NCBI GenBank assembly: GCA_034008185.1
Contig: CM067109.1
Location: 60,938,801-61,002,800 of the forward strand
Source of the DNA: Gorsachius magnificus
Lineage: Eukaryota > Chordata > Aves > Pelecaniformes > Ardeidae
Length of the DNA stretch: 64,000 bases
Reading direction: 5' to 3'
In this document: positions 40,561 through 52,954 of the stretch, one piece after another
How the letters are laid out: each line of letters starts with the position of its first letter
Numbering within the stretch: position 1 is the first letter of the stretch
The notes under the pieces: generated by a model
Database searches by the model: none
What the model was told of the DNA's origin: nothing
What the model saw: the letters and a program-made list of their open reading frames with translations, nothing else
Made by a program: the position numbers and the translations under genes

Positions 40561-41522
40561 CCCATATCTGTAGTTGAAAGTGAGAAAAAAAAAAGCCATC
40601 CAAAAAATCAAGTAGCTCTCACTTAGTCTTGTAGGATCTTGGTACAGAGGGCTCACTGCAGAGCACACTTAGTTTGAAATTCATGAGAGAAAATTCACAT
40701 ACAGAGAAAAAAACAAACTAGCTTGAAAAAGTTTTTCATGAATAACCAACAGCTATACTAGTTACAAACAAGATGTGTGGCAAATCATATTGCTTGTATA
40801 TAGTGCTCCCTAATCTCATAATTTCACCACAAGCTTAATTAGCCACTGTTATGTACCCTGTAAGCTCTTTAGGCAAACAACTTTAAAAAGTGTTGTTTGT
40901 CTCAGAATCACTTGATATACAGAGGACAGATAGTATTTAACCAGTGTTTCACCATTAATACCTGTACTAATATAGTAGGCCACTTTAACTTATGTCAGTT
41001 TAGGGAACAAAAAATTGGAAAAGTTAGTTTTGTTCCACCTAGCACGTAGAGAGTCCTCAAAGAAGTATGAAGCTTCTTGATCCAATATATATTAGAGATG
41101 ATCTCAGCCCAAGTACCTAATTCAGCATTCAAGGGAAAATAATTTAGATACTAGGATCAGTTTCTGTACCCTTCTTTGAATTCTGTGAATTTAGTAACTG
41201 AGGGTTGAACGCAAAGAAGCATCAGGGCTTGGATGCATCAAGGGTTTCTGACACTTCCTAAATCCAAGTCACATTAAGCTACTTCAATTTTTTTCAATCC
41301 CAACAATAGTAATTATTTTTAATAAGACCATTAATAATTTAAAAAAAAAAAATTCTATGCACTCTTTCTATATATAAGGGCTAGATTAATTCCCCACAAC
41401 TAACCAACTGACCACACACAATTTGATTTCATTTCTGTGGACAGATACATTATACCTTATAAGGAAGACCAGCATCACACAAAAAATTTGAATAGACCCA
41501 CACTAATCCACAGTAGGTTTAA
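40561..41522. other. AT-rich spacer, no gene recognised
   Basis: This is unique AT-rich sequence between the microsatellite and the LTR insertion, with an A12 run at 41341-41352. No open frame or repeat is worth calling. Confidence 0.6.
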
Positions 41523-41526
41523 AGTG
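41523..41526 (+). repeat. target-site duplication, left copy (AGTG)
   Basis: AGTG immediately precedes the TGTCCTGG start of the LTR and is repeated exactly after its end at 42084-42087. A fifth matching base (A) on the left coincides with the final A of the LTR. The duplication is therefore 4 bp under TG...CA boundaries and could be read as 5 bp if the boundary is shifted by one. Confidence 0.75.
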
Positions 41527-41765
41527 TGTCCTGGTTTCGGCTGGGATAGAGTTAATTTTCTTCACAGAAGCTAGCATAGTGCTGTGCTTTGGATTTAGTA
41601 CTAGAAGAATGTTGATAACACACTGATGTTTTTAGTTGTTGCCAAGCAGTGCTCAGACTGCTCAAGGACTTTTTGAGCTTCTCCTGCTTGGCCAGGTGCA
41701 TAACAAGCTGGGAGTACAGCACAGCTAGGACCCAAACTGTCCAAAGAGCTATTCCATACCATAGA

Positions 41766-41771
41766 ACGTCA
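41766..41771 (+). promoter_or_regulatory. CRE half-site in LTR U3
   Basis: ACGTCA (in the context GAACGTCATGC) is a cAMP-response-element half-site of the kind often found in LTR promoters. It lies just upstream of the CpG-rich block of the LTR. A canonical TATA box is not apparent between it and the ATTAAA signal, so promoter activity of this copy is uncertain. Confidence 0.35.
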
Positions 41772-41944
41772 TGCTCGGGGGGGTTGGTGGGTCGGTCGGT
41801 CGCTGCTCGGGTACTGATCGTTGCTCGGGACGGGCTGGGCATCGGTCGGCGGGTGGTGAGCAATTGCATTGTGCATCATTCGTTTTGTATATTCTGTATA
41901 TTTTGTTATCATTCTCATTATTACTATTATTATTATTTTCTCTT

Positions 41945-41950
41945 ATTAAA
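41945..41950 (+). terminator. LTR polyadenylation signal (ATTAAA)
   Basis: ATTAAA is the commonest variant of the AATAAA polyadenylation hexamer. It lies in the R/U5-proximal part of the solo LTR, followed by a T/C-rich stretch, as expected of a retroviral 3' processing site. It could end transcripts crossing the locus in plus orientation. Confidence 0.45.
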
Positions 41951-42083
41951 CTGTCTTTATCTCAGCCCTCGGCTCTACCCTTTTTCCCCTTCCCGATTCT
42001 CTCCCCCATCCCACTGAGGGAGGGGGGGGGAGTGAGCGAGCGGCTGCGTGGTGCTTAGTTGCCAGCCGGGTTAAACCACGACA

Positions 42084-42087
42084 AGTG
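42084..42087 (+). repeat. target-site duplication, right copy (AGTG)
   Basis: An exact match to 41523-41526 immediately after the terminal ACA of the LTR. It marks the insertion as a genuine integrase-mediated event and fixes the right boundary of the element. Confidence 0.75.
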
Positions 42088-45000
42088 CCTGACAGTAAAG
42101 CATATAGGTAACCAAACATTACAAAAAGTATGTAGCATCCATCTCAGATAAGGATTCAGCTTGGCATTCAACTGATAATTCCACAGAAAGCCCATACCAT
42201 CTTTTTTCCACCAGCTACTAATTTTTTGGTGTATTGGTTTGTTAGTTTGTTTATTTATAAATCTCTCTAATGAAAACATTCGAAAGCTGCTTTCTTTCTG
42301 ACGGTTTACTGCCTGCCCACCAGAAAAAAATTCAGCACAGGCTCATGGGTGAGCTCTGTAGACAATATCATATGCAGCTAAGGCAAAACCACTTATTTAT
42401 AGAAATGTAAAGCATTTAAAGATGTTTGGGCTAAGGTATAATATAAAAGTAATATGACACATTGAAACTCACTAGAGAATTAGACAAGATAAGAGATAAT
42501 TAGGAATAGCAACTATAAACTGTTCAGTTGTATCTTAGCAGTATATTAGGTAACCCAAGAAGATAGAAAGCTACCTTTTCAAATCTGTGCTATAATTCTT
42601 TAATAATTTAGAACATGTTGTCAAGTTGTCTGTCTTGCAAAAATTTCTTGCCATGAAACCCGAGAATGAACACACCCATTAGGAAATACAGATTTGTAAT
42701 CTGAAAAATGTACACTTGTTTTACCATGCTTAGAAGCCAAAGCCAACACGTGGAAAACAGTTGTTTAAACCTATTCCAAAATGCACATTTATACATTTTG
42801 ACATGTAACTTGTGAAGTAAATCAAAACCCCTACATCACCTCTAACTCACTGCTTAAAAATCTAAAAAGAGGAAGTTTTGCCTTTCAGTGACAGCCACAG
42901 GTAGCCTTAGGTATCGTAGAAAAATAATTCTGACTCTGTTAAGCTGGAAAATGAAGAAAAGCTCGTTTGCTCTTTCTGTCTGCCACAGAACTCCTTTTAG
43001 CAACTGGACTGGTGGTTGAAGTATGTATGGGTGGTAGGAAAACCAGTGAACTCATGTGTGACCAAAGCCAAAGGCAATGGTACTCCACAAAAAGGAACTA
43101 TCACATCCTTGGGGTTTCAGTAGCAGTGTCTCAGCTGCTGCATTATATCACAGACTGTTCATTCGTTATTTGTTCAGAATGATTATTTCCATCAACAGCT
43201 TATGCTAGGTGAAGAACAAGGAGGATAAACTTGAAGACAGACATATCAAAAAAAGTCAAATGAATAACCAGTTTTCATGGAAACTGATATATTTTTAAGC
43301 AGGACCGTGAATATAAATGCAATAAAATATCAAGCATAGCATGTGGTGTTCAAACTATGGCAATACTCTTTCTTCTTACTTGGAGTTGGATTTCAAGATG
43401 AGTCTGCAATATATCATAATCTGTTTTAACAGTTCCATTTTAAGCACTGTCATCAGTTAGATATGACCTTCCTACAAATAACCAGCAAATTATATATATA
43501 TATAAAATTAAAAATATAAAATGCATCAAACTTCCAAAGTTCTGGAGAGTATTACTTGCATGCCATTTTATTTCTTCACCATATAAGTTAATGTAATAAT
43601 CACAACTCTGGCCAACTGATTAGAAAATTGGAAAGGTCAACTGATAGTGTATCAGCTTTGTATTGGTGTATAGTATAAGCACATAGTTAGGGATGAGCTT
43701 CAGATACAGTCTACAACAACACTTGCAAAAATATTATGAACAAATATACTTTACTGTGTAGATGGGGACAAAGAAAACAAAGCTGAAACAAAGCCAGAAG
43801 GGCAAAGTAACCTATCCAAATAAAATCAATGCTAGCTAAACAAATCTAAGAAAGAGAAGAGAAAGGAGAAGAAGCTCGTATTCTCTAAAGTTTGCAAAAA
43901 ACACATTATGCAGTAAAAAGAGGAAGAAAATGTGGACAATAGAACAAATAATAAATTTTTAGAAATTACAAGTAAATTCTGAAGTTATTCAGTAATAGGG
44001 TTGGTTGGTTATTTTTTCACATAAATTACATCAGGAGAAATTTGGATAAATTAATCTGAAGTACAAAAGTAGGAATTGAGGGGTTCCCTATGAAACTGCA
44101 CAGCAATCAGTGCTTAAGATGCCCAGAATGTTAATGACTGGAAGACATGGGAAAACAACATTAGGAGTCTGAGCTAATGCACCCTGATGGAAGATGGAAC
44201 TCAGATGAACTCCAGTTAAACAAAAGAAGAGTGTGCTTTTAAGAAACACTGATTTATCTTCACCTCCTAAGGCCTTTACATAAATCCTTTCCCTGCACAT
44301 AAAGACCAACTTTGACAGTTTGAGATTTTAAGAGTCATGTTTGGTGTTGTTTGGTTTGGTGAGTCAGCTGATAACTGATCTGATAAAACAGGGAGAAATG
44401 GGATGTTCCTGAGAAGACACATTTGTGTGGATTCACAGGAAATTTTCCTTTGCTAAGGGTTCTTTCCTGAAGTGAAAGAAAGGTAATGCTGGAGAAGGGA
44501 GATAGCTGTTGCATATAAGTATACAGCAAAATAACCACATAAAATTTAGACTTAGTAAATTCAGTAAAGTTGTAAGAAATAGCATATTAAACTAATACTG
44601 GAAATTCAGCTGATATTAGCAGAGCTAATTAAGAACAAATTTGTCCTATCATGTTTAATATGTAAAGGATACAAACATTACAAATCAAAAATTGGGCCAA
44701 TATTTGTGGAAGAAACAAAATTTTATCCCTTAAAAAAATGTGAAATACTTTCTGCACTCAACCTGATCTTTTATTTAATCTTAGCCAGATGCAGGGTTCC
44801 TTTTTTTCCTAGATCATTGTTGAATTCCACTGTAAGTGACACCTTGCAAGAATAGTTCACGTAATTGGTTTATGACATCCATTTAAAACCAGGTATCTTG
44901 CAAATGCTGCAAAACTGAAATTCTTGAATGTTTCACCTTTTCCTATATGTATACCTATAAGTAAGCCTAATATTTCATCAGTGTATTTTTATTCCTAAGC

Positions 45001-48000
45001 ACAGAACTTAAGTAATCAAAATTTACTTCTAAGACAATGACACCAACAGATGTCACAATCCAATGTAATTTTGCTAATGAGAAATTTGGTGTATTGTGTC
45101 TTTAGAGAACAAGAAAAATATTCCAACTACCTCTGTTTACTGTGTAGATTGCAGCTGATCACATCAAGCTAAATCAAATGGAATTTATTGGAAGAACAGA
45201 TGGAAAAATAATAGTCAAAACAACTATGGGGAAAGAATTAAAAGTGGAAGAATGGTGATTAAGATGCTCATGGGGAAGATGCTATTTCTAGATGTCATCC
45301 AGAGGTTGCAAAAGGGATTTTCCAAAGCCATGATCCAAAGAAAACGAAAAAGTTATTTCTTAAGAAAAGAACTGAGATGGTAGGAGAAAAATGCTCAGTG
45401 AGCATAGAGTACTTTAGGTGAAACAGCAGTGAGCTATTTGGGACGAAACCTCGTAGGTAGGCTCAGTCATGGTATATGATGATAATTCTGTGTAAGACCC
45501 AACTGTATATACTTTTAATTACTTTCTCCTCCAATTATCATGCATTTGGGGGGAAAAAAAAATGTTTAAGACATTTCATATAAGCTAGTCTTGAATGTCT
45601 TGCACAAGTAAAACAAATCAGCCTGTGTAAGAGTACTGATGCAAAAAAAAGACTGCAAGGCACATGCAGGAGAAAAAAAAAAACTTATCTGTTTATTTTA
45701 GAAGAAAGAGAAGTCTAAATCTGAGTAAATAAATATGTGAAATACGTTTGCTGCAGATAATGTCATTGTCCCATTCCAACAAAAAAAAAGTGTTATGACG
45801 CTTTTATGACATTGTGTTGTTTTACAAGAGTTAAGCAGATCATTTCTGTGCACATGTGAATGGTCTTTTTCAAGAATGCAGAATGTGAAAGTTCTGGGAC
45901 ACACTACTTTGGTCTCTAAATTAAAGGAAACTTGAGATCTCAAGCCAGTTAGACCCATTCCTCTTCTCTTCAAGCAATTCTTCTGGAAAACATGTTCCTA
46001 AATGAAGGGCCACAGTATAGCCAGTGTATTTGTGCTAGAGGTAATCTTCCCAGCTGGCTCCACTGGAATCACCATCCTCTCAGGCTCTGAAAATGGAAAA
46101 TTCACTACTAGTGAGGAGCTACCCTGGGAGACATTGCTCTTGTCCTTTTCACAGAGAATGAGATAGGGCACAAAGAAAAGAGCTGCTAACATTTTTGATA
46201 TGGTCCTTCCATACAAGGGCATATATTGGATGTGTTTCTTCACTTATCCTGCAATTATTCTAGTCCATAAAAGCAGGTGGATCTATGAAGTTCTCATTCT
46301 GCGTTTTCTTCACAACAGCACACTCAGAGAGTGATTCCTGTTTCTACAGGCTGAGGACACAATCGCACAAGCATGTGTGTGTTCCACAAGACGGGATTCA
46401 GGTTCCATCAAGACCCCTTTATCTGAGCTGCCTTCTGAACTGTGGGTTGTAAATGTAATAACATTCTCTGCTGGCTTTTAAATTAGTTAGAGGGATCTGA
46501 TTTCATGCATTAGCATGTTCACACTCCTTTATCACCAGCTTAATCATTAGACACATTTACACAGTATTCATTGCTCCTTATCCAGGTATGCCTTTAGGGC
46601 ATTGACCACCTTTTGGAATTTCATCTTTAGTGCCTAGGTTCCACATAAATCATCCAGAAAAACATCAAGGAATTTCCCATATCTATTGCTTAAGCCATTT
46701 AAAACTAGGCTGGGTAAAACATTTGACAGTATGCTGAATAAAGCACTAAAGAACTTAATTTCCTGCTGTGGAAATGGGAGTGATAAGATAATTTAATGTA
46801 GCATCTCCCTGCCCAATATCCATAGTTTCTTGATCACAAGTGCTTTAAAAAAAAAATTTCTTAAGGCAGCTGTTCCTCAACATTGCTCCATTTCTTTCTT
46901 TTATTTTTTCTTTTTTAACATTAAAACTATTTATTTCCCAGTTTGATGGCACATTTTTAAAATACTTCTATTAACAGCAGTCTTTTTTACTAGGTCTATC
47001 TTCATTAATCTCCATTATTATCCAGTTATATGTCTCTAAAGCACTCAGCTCCTCTGCAGCTCAGAGGGCAATTCACCCTATATATCATTTCACACAGTCA
47101 GTTATGACATTGCATTTCTCAAGAGAGGAGGAAAGGGAAAAAGATTCCTGCAGTGAGATTTTCACTTGTAGCCCTTCCTGAATATGCAACAGCAACCAGG
47201 AGACAGTAAATTCAGTATCTGGGTGTCAGAATTCTTTGCACACACTGTATTCATAAATGTATAATTTTTTTTGTATAAAACAGAGAAAAACCTAACAAAC
47301 ATAATAAAATTATAGTTGAAAATAAAACCAGTGTCATATAATCTTTTAAAAAGATGCCTGATGTTAAACGGACTTGTAATTTTATATTTTTGAAAATTAT
47401 TGTTTTCTTTTCTTTTAAAGATTAGTCTAAACCTTTTTTCAAGCACTGTTCTGCAACCCCCAAATTTGCTTTTCCATTGAGTCTTAAATGAATGTTGAAT
47501 ATCTTCCATCATTTTATGTATAAGACTACTCATTAGGAAAAATGCATATACTATTGATAAAGTTGTAAAGATCATATCCTTTAGGCAACAGAATCTGTAC
47601 TTTTTGATCTTGTGATGTGTTTTGTACTTTCTGAAAAAGCCTATTGAACATTGCAGATGGCAATTGATAGGTGTTATGGTTTAAGAAATTATGCACTTGA
47701 ATTGATATTTCATCATGAACGTTGTGCTGTTCACTCTCTTCTTTATAAAATCACCTGATAATTTATTGTCACAAACACTGTGAACAACATGAACCAGGTT
47801 GATTTTATTGCATTGTTTATCCTAAAGATGACTTGTGGAAAACCAACCATAGTTACTAAGAATTGGATCAATGCTATCTTGTGTTTGCAATATGACTTTA
47901 GAGGTTGAAATAAGTCTTCAGGATTTTTTCCTACTTTCTGATTTCTGCTCCTTCCATAAAGCCAAGCTTTTCCACTGTAGAGACAGAATCTGTGTGCTGA

Positions 48001-50322
48001 ACTGTGTTGGTCATGCTATTTTGGTCCTCATCACAAGGCAAATCAGCCATCAGATCTAGAGATAAGCTTTATGATGGCATGGGATATTTGACACACATGT
48101 TCCTCACCTGACTGAGGTACAGAGCAGGATAAAGGAAACAGGAAAATGGCAACACAATAATGGACAAAGAATAGCAAGGATAAAAGTGTACCAGTATGGG
48201 TGGGAGTGGAGGACACATGATCACATAAGACTGTAGCCTGGCTGTGGAAGGAGGAAACATGCACTTGAGCAAGGATCCCAGACAGCACAATAGACAGGAT
48301 GTAATTTCTGATGCATAAGAAAAAATGACTTTTAAGGGTGGAGGAATGCCTAAAATTGGAGGTTCTCACCCTGGGGGCCTGTAATTATGACTAGAATATA
48401 GCTGCTGAAAAGTATTATACAAGCTGCAAAGACCAGAAAAAAAGCAAAGGTGTACACACAATACATCAATGATATCCCACTGACTTCTCCTACTTTCAGG
48501 TCACTGTCATCTAAAATCTTACCCTTGAACACTTCATTTTGCTAAAATTTATTCAAAGTGGTTAAAACTGTTCACCTATAACATCACTTGGTCATGATAG
48601 CCTGTAAAAGAATAAGAAGGGACATAGTGTCTTAAAAAAGACATTAGCTTAGATAAAATGTTCTCAGGTAGGGACAGTCAGGGATTAGTTTTGGATTGGA
48701 GTTCTGCAATGTTACTGGAGGAACCAATATTAATAGGAATCGTGTCACTACGGGAGGCTATCTTTCCAAACATGGACAGTTACTAACAACAGGATACTGA
48801 GATTTCTGGATACAGCAGCTCAGAGAGTTCTTAACCAATGAGTCACCAAACCTGTAAGAGGAAGTGCTATTTTGAATCTGGTAATTCATAGAGAGAAATT
48901 ATAGAACTTGTCATAGAAAATAGAAAATTGCCATGAAAAAACAGACAATTGTGCCTTTCCCATTAGGCTTTGTGAAGAAAATTTGAAGACGTTCTTCAGC
49001 CTACAACTAATAAATACAATAATGCGAATAAATACAATGAAATAGACAAGGTAAAAAGAAAAAAAGGACAGTTCTGAAGTGAGGACAGAATGAAGGTGAA
49101 AGAATTTTATATACAGGTGGGAAATCAAGCAAAGATTTTTTTCTCCCATAAAGGAAGGTGATATAGAACATGAGGACAAAGTAAAACTGGAAACAGGACT
49201 CATGACATGTAAAGGAAAGCAACCATGTAAGGCAGAAGTCAGTAGTTTAAGGCATTCAAGTCAGAAGACAGAAAGCTATCCATCCACCCCACAACATCTA
49301 GAAATTTAAAAAACATACCAAAAAAACCCCAGACAAACCTGGCAGGATAGTCTTATCAAATTTCTTTTGTAAGATAAATGTAAAACACAACAGAAGCAAA
49401 GTTGGAAATAATAATTCTAACTATCAAAGCAATGAGGCTTCGGAATAATCTTGCACTAAAAGCAGCACAGCAAATAAAAACAGAATTTTGATGAATCCTA
49501 AGAGGTTTATAAACTGAATTACAGGATGGTGTTTCCTGCCACAGGGGATATATTCCATTAATATATTTCTTTTTATCTTTCCCCGTTGCTATCTTCATGC
49601 TCTAAATTTGAAGGTAGTTTGCTCAAAATGAAGTGAAAGCTCTTTTGACATGCAAAAGCACCACAGAAGATTATACTCAAATATCCTTAAAGACTTTATT
49701 TGGGTGTTATACAGAGTTTTCAGAGATGAACTATAGGATTGGCATTTAGGAAATAAAATTTAACACAGAAATTATTGAAAAAAACAGATGTGGAAACTGG
49801 GAAGACTTGGTTAACACAGATCCCACTTTATTTTTATCCCACAGAACTAAACGACCTCTTAAGAAGGGAAAGAGAAGAAATAGCAGACAAAGAGAGTCCA
49901 GGAATATTCAGAGGAAAAAAATGATAAAATGATTTGAAATTTTTAAGAAGGACTTAAGAATTGGGGTAAAAGAACGAAGAAGAAATGACTGATAGAGAGG
50001 TAAATTATCATAAGATGATTATTTTTCTTTAGTGGTTATTTCAACATGTTTCTAACTAATATTAATATAAAAAAAACCCAAGGGGGGATAATTTCTATCT
50101 GTATTCACAATACTTTAGTATCATTATTCATGTAATTATTAGGAACATGTTTATAATAATACATCTATACAGAATTTCACAAGAGAATAAGATAGCTTTT
50201 ATTTTCTGCAGAACTCAGGTGAAAATCAAGAACAAATTCCTCTTCCTCAAACACCTTTTAATCGGAATGATGTCAACCTGATGGTGCTCTGTAACCTTTG
50301 CCAGCCAATAGGTAATGTATTT
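42088..50322. other. AT-rich unique sequence, no gene recognised
   Basis: No gene or transposon is identified over 8.2 kb. A (TA)7 microsatellite is at 43491-43504. The longest frame (47162-47575, minus, 137 codons) is rich in Phe, Lys, Asn and Ile, the signature of translated AT-rich DNA, and has no domain I recognise. Polypurine-rich stretches occur around 43840-43930 and 49840-49990 on the plus strand. Confidence 0.6.
43491..43504. repeat. (TA)7 microsatellite
   Basis: Seven TA units embedded in AT-rich sequence. Confidence 0.9.
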
Positions 50323-50794
50323 TCATAGAATCATAGAATCATAGAATGTTTTGGGTTGGAAGGGGCCCCTAGAGGTCATCTAGTCCAACCCCCCTGCAGT
50401 GAGCAGGGACACCACTAACTAGATCAGGTTGCTCAGAGCCCCATCCAACCTGGCCTTGAATGTTTCCAGGGATGGGGCCTGCACTTCCTCTCTGGGCAAC
50501 CCATTCCAGTGTTTCACCACCCTCGTTGTAAAGAATTTCCTCCTTATATCCAGTCTAAACCTACCCTGCTTCAGTTTAAAACCATTACCCCTTGTCCTCA
50601 CACAGCTGGTCCTACTAAAAAGATTTTCCCCATCTTTCCTATAGGCCCCCTTTAGATACTGAAAGGCCGTAATCAGGTCTCCCCGCAGCCTTCTCTTCTC
50701 CAGGCTGAACAAGCCCAACCCCCTCAGCCTGTCCTCATAGGAGAGGGGCTCCAGCCCTCGGATCATTTTAGTAGCCCTCCTCTGGACCCGCTCC
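50323..50794 (-). mobile_element. CR1 LINE, 5'-truncated, well preserved
   Basis: This is a 3' fragment of a CR1 retrotransposon in minus orientation. The left edge is three CATAGAAT-type units, the reverse complement of the CR1 terminal octamer, followed by the GGTTGGAAGGGGCCC and AGGTCATCTAGTCCAACC landmarks. The body encodes the C-terminus of ORF2 without interruption. Homology ends near 50794, within the GAGCGGGTCCAGAGG segment, which is the ordinary 5' truncation of LINE insertion. It is the best preserved CR1 of the window and hence probably among the youngest. Together with the plus-strand copies at 51585 and 52955 it makes a 3.4-kb CR1-rich block. Confidence 0.97.
50419..50793 (-). 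pseudogene. CR1 ORF2 C-terminal fragment, uninterrupted
   Basis: The open frame runs from the truncation point (reading [10 protein letters not shown] at its start) to a TAG stop at 50419-50421, about 124 codons. Landmarks in order are [20 protein letters not shown], then [39 protein letters not shown] and [10 protein letters not shown]. These are the hallmark blocks of the region after the reverse-transcriptase domain in avian CR1. The upstream endonuclease and the reverse-transcriptase catalytic core are missing, so the protein cannot act. The absence of stops or frameshifts in this piece supports a relatively young insertion. Confidence 0.93.
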
Positions 50795-51584
50795 TGTAGG
50801 CCTAAATGAGGACAGTATCAGAAGCACTTCTTATTATAAGCAATGTCTTTCAGCTAAAATAATGTCAAAGATCCACAAGCTGTTTAACTACATGTATAGA
50901 AATCACAACAAAAAGAAAGCAAAAGTTTGCCCATAAATAGTATTGTTAATGGTAATCTTCTATTTGGTGAATAAGAGCAAAAAACATTGCAGGTAGCTAA
51001 TCTTTGTTGATATCTGAGGTAATTTGCCATTGCAGATCTTAATCCATGTTTTAAATATTTTATATATTTATTTATTTATTAAATAATTGAGATACTGTAG
51101 AATCCATAATGCTAAGTTCCAGGACATCTACTTATTGCTTAATGTAATAGACATGTGTGCTTGGAATTTTTTTTTTAATTTTGAATTTGCTTCACTAAGG
51201 CACTGGAACATTCTATCTCCCTATTATTATTATTAGTTAGAAATAGTTAATAGATCATTATAATATTTATATTACATTTGTGTCTACCTGTATAAACACA
51301 TATTTACTGTTATATTCATTTATGCCTATATAAGATACTTAAAATCAACAAATATAAATATGTTATTTATATTACGCTTTTAAAATTTAGGAAATTTAAA
51401 ATTACTCTGTTCTTTGTAAATTTACTATAACCAATGTTAACTGTTTGAAGAACCATAAAATCAATGAAAGAGCTAAGAAAAATTAAGAGCATGTATTTAT
51501 ATATCTCAAAGAAACGTGCACAGCTAAGCAGATAGAAATATTCTCTTCTAACTTTCATCTTATTAAAAAAAACAAACCCATACA
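50795..51584. other. very AT-rich spacer between CR1 copies
   Basis: This spacer includes a TTTA/ATTT-rich run at 51060-51090 and a T9 run near 51170. No gene or repeat family is recognised. Confidence 0.6.
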
Positions 51585-51600
51585 AGAGCCAGACTTCTCA

Positions 51601-51792
51601 GTGGAGCCCAATGACAGGACAATGGGCAATGGGTACAAACTGAAACATAAGAGGTTTCAGTTGAATATGCAGAACTTCTTTACTTTGAGGGTGGCAGAGC
51701 ACTGGAACAGGCTGCCCAGGTTGGGTGTGGAGTCTCCTTCTCTGGAGATATTCAAAGCCCGCCTGGATGATGTCCTGTGCACCCCGCTCTAG
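51601..51792 (+). pseudogene. CR1 ORF2 C-terminal remnant
   Basis: This 63-codon frame is collinear with the last part of the 50-kb copy's frame. It reads DRTMGNGYKLKHKRFQLNMQ, then FFTLRVAEHWNRLPR and SPSLEIFKARLDDVLC, ending in TAG. It opens at a GTG, not an ATG, and is simply the 5'-truncated end of ORF2. It is non-functional by itself. Confidence 0.93.
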
Positions 51793-51856
51793 GTGAACTT
51801 GCTTTAGCAGGAGGGTTGGACTAGATGACCTCCCGAGGCCCCTTCCAACCCCTACT

Positions 51857-51880
51857 ATTCTGTGATTCTGTGATTCTGTG
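51857..51880 (+). repeat. (ATTCTGTG)3 CR1 terminal repeat
   Basis: Three perfect octamers close the CR1 fragment. In the CR1 family this repeat, not a poly-A tail, ends the element and is thought to take part in priming reverse transcription. Confidence 0.97.
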
Positions 51881-52954
51881 GTCTGTTTAAACAGAAGGCT
51901 ATGACCACACAGCTACATAGGAGATTATCTGTGTGGAACAGAAGACAGAAAGATATGAACCATAGCTATCAAATTACATTTAAATTTGATATTGGGAATG
52001 TGGCCTTAGATGTCAGCACTGTATCTTCTAATTAAGAGCAATGGCACATCTTCAGTAGTAGCGTGTAGCCCTTATCACTAAACAACATCCCTTACCCTCA
52101 AAGCTAAAAGCAATAAAAGGCTTCAGCATGTACCTTTACTTCTGTGATCCTTTGCAGCCCAGTGTATATTTTGTATTAATTCTACAAGGCAATTTGTTGG
52201 AATTTAGTATGCTCTGATTAGGCTACAAATTACATTCTGCAGTAGAAAAATTAACGTCAGACCAAGACCTCAATACTAGAAGTAAAACCAGAAGCCTTAT
52301 TTTTCACAACAAATTTTAAAACAAATCCAAGTAGAAAAAAGGAGAAAAAAACTCCCACAAACAACACCACCATTAGGGCCTAATCAAGGAAACAGAATTG
52401 AAAAAGAAAGTCCAGTTCCTGTACAGAAAACAGCAATGCAGGGTAGGGTTGCATTTGTTAATTAGTTGTTCTTTTAATGATCCATTACTATAACAAGATA
52501 CATATTTAATGTTGATGATACTGTAATGTTCCCTGGGACTATTCAGGATCAAAATATCTCTTTAAACCATTTGCTTCCTGATTCTGGAGTGCCAACTTTA
52601 TATGTATTTGTCATTTCCACATTGAGTAGGTGTTAGCACTACCAGTAAGTTAGTATGGAACCACCGCTCGTGATTGCTTTTGCTTATATTGCAACTCTCC
52701 TAAAACACCAATCTACTGAAGTCTTCAGTTCGTAGCTGCTGATGAACACAGCATGACAGCCCTCGAGACTGACTAAATTCATGATGCAATCTTGTGATTT
52801 TAAGCAATTTATAACTAGACAATTAATTATCTGTTATTCCTCCCTTACACTCATACCCGTTCTCATTGGATCTTCTGTGGACAGCAAAGTTATGTTCATG
52901 TGACTATCTTGGACACTGTTACTGACATTCCAAAACTATTTTGCTAGAATAGCA
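51881..52954. other. unique AT-rich spacer
   Basis: I recognise no gene, repeat or simple-sequence array between the two plus-strand CR1 copies. Confidence 0.6.

Larger units (their letters stand above)
41527..42083 (+). mobile_element. solo LTR of an avian ERVL-type endogenous retrovirus
   Basis: This is a 557-bp element starting TGTCCTGG and ending ACCACGACA, so it has the TG...CA ends of a retroviral LTR, and it is flanked by the direct repeat AGTG. No internal gag-pol sequence is present on either side, which makes it a solo LTR, the usual product of recombination between the two LTRs of a provirus. From memory the sequence belongs to the ERVL-like LTR group common in Neoaves. Internal signals visible are ACGTCA at 41766-41771, CG-rich repeats (CGGT and GCTCGGG units, 41778-41851), an ATT-rich stretch (41917-41938), ATTAAA at 41945-41950, and a G run near 42018-42030. 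It is the most CpG-rich stretch of the window. The ORFs that cross it are incidental. Confidence 0.9.
51585..51880 (+). mobile_element. CR1 LINE short 3' fragment with terminal octamers
   Basis: This is a 296-bp 3' end of a CR1 element in plus orientation. It starts in the AGAGCCAGACTTCTCAGTGG landmark and ends in three perfect ATTCTGTG units (51857-51880), the defining 3' tail of the family. The 3' untranslated landmarks GGTTGGACTAGATGACCTCC and CCTTCCAACC are intact. The terminal sequence differs from the CATAGAAT form of the 50-kb copy, so the two probably belong to different CR1 subfamilies and are independent insertions. Confidence 0.97.

Noticed and set aside
40331..40668. Three minus-strand ORFs with repeated LPFPS peptides
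   Set aside because: They are translations of the (AGGGA)16 microsatellite in its three frames, not protein repeats under selection.
41552..42058. ORFs of 95-122 codons on both strands near 41.6-42.0 kb
   Set aside because: They lie inside the solo LTR, which has no coding capacity of its own; none resembles gag, pol or env.
47162..47575. 137-codon minus-strand open frame as a gene
   Set aside because: The translation is dominated by Phe, Lys, Asn and Ile, has no domain or splice context, and a frame of this length is about what chance gives once in 64 kb of AT-rich DNA.
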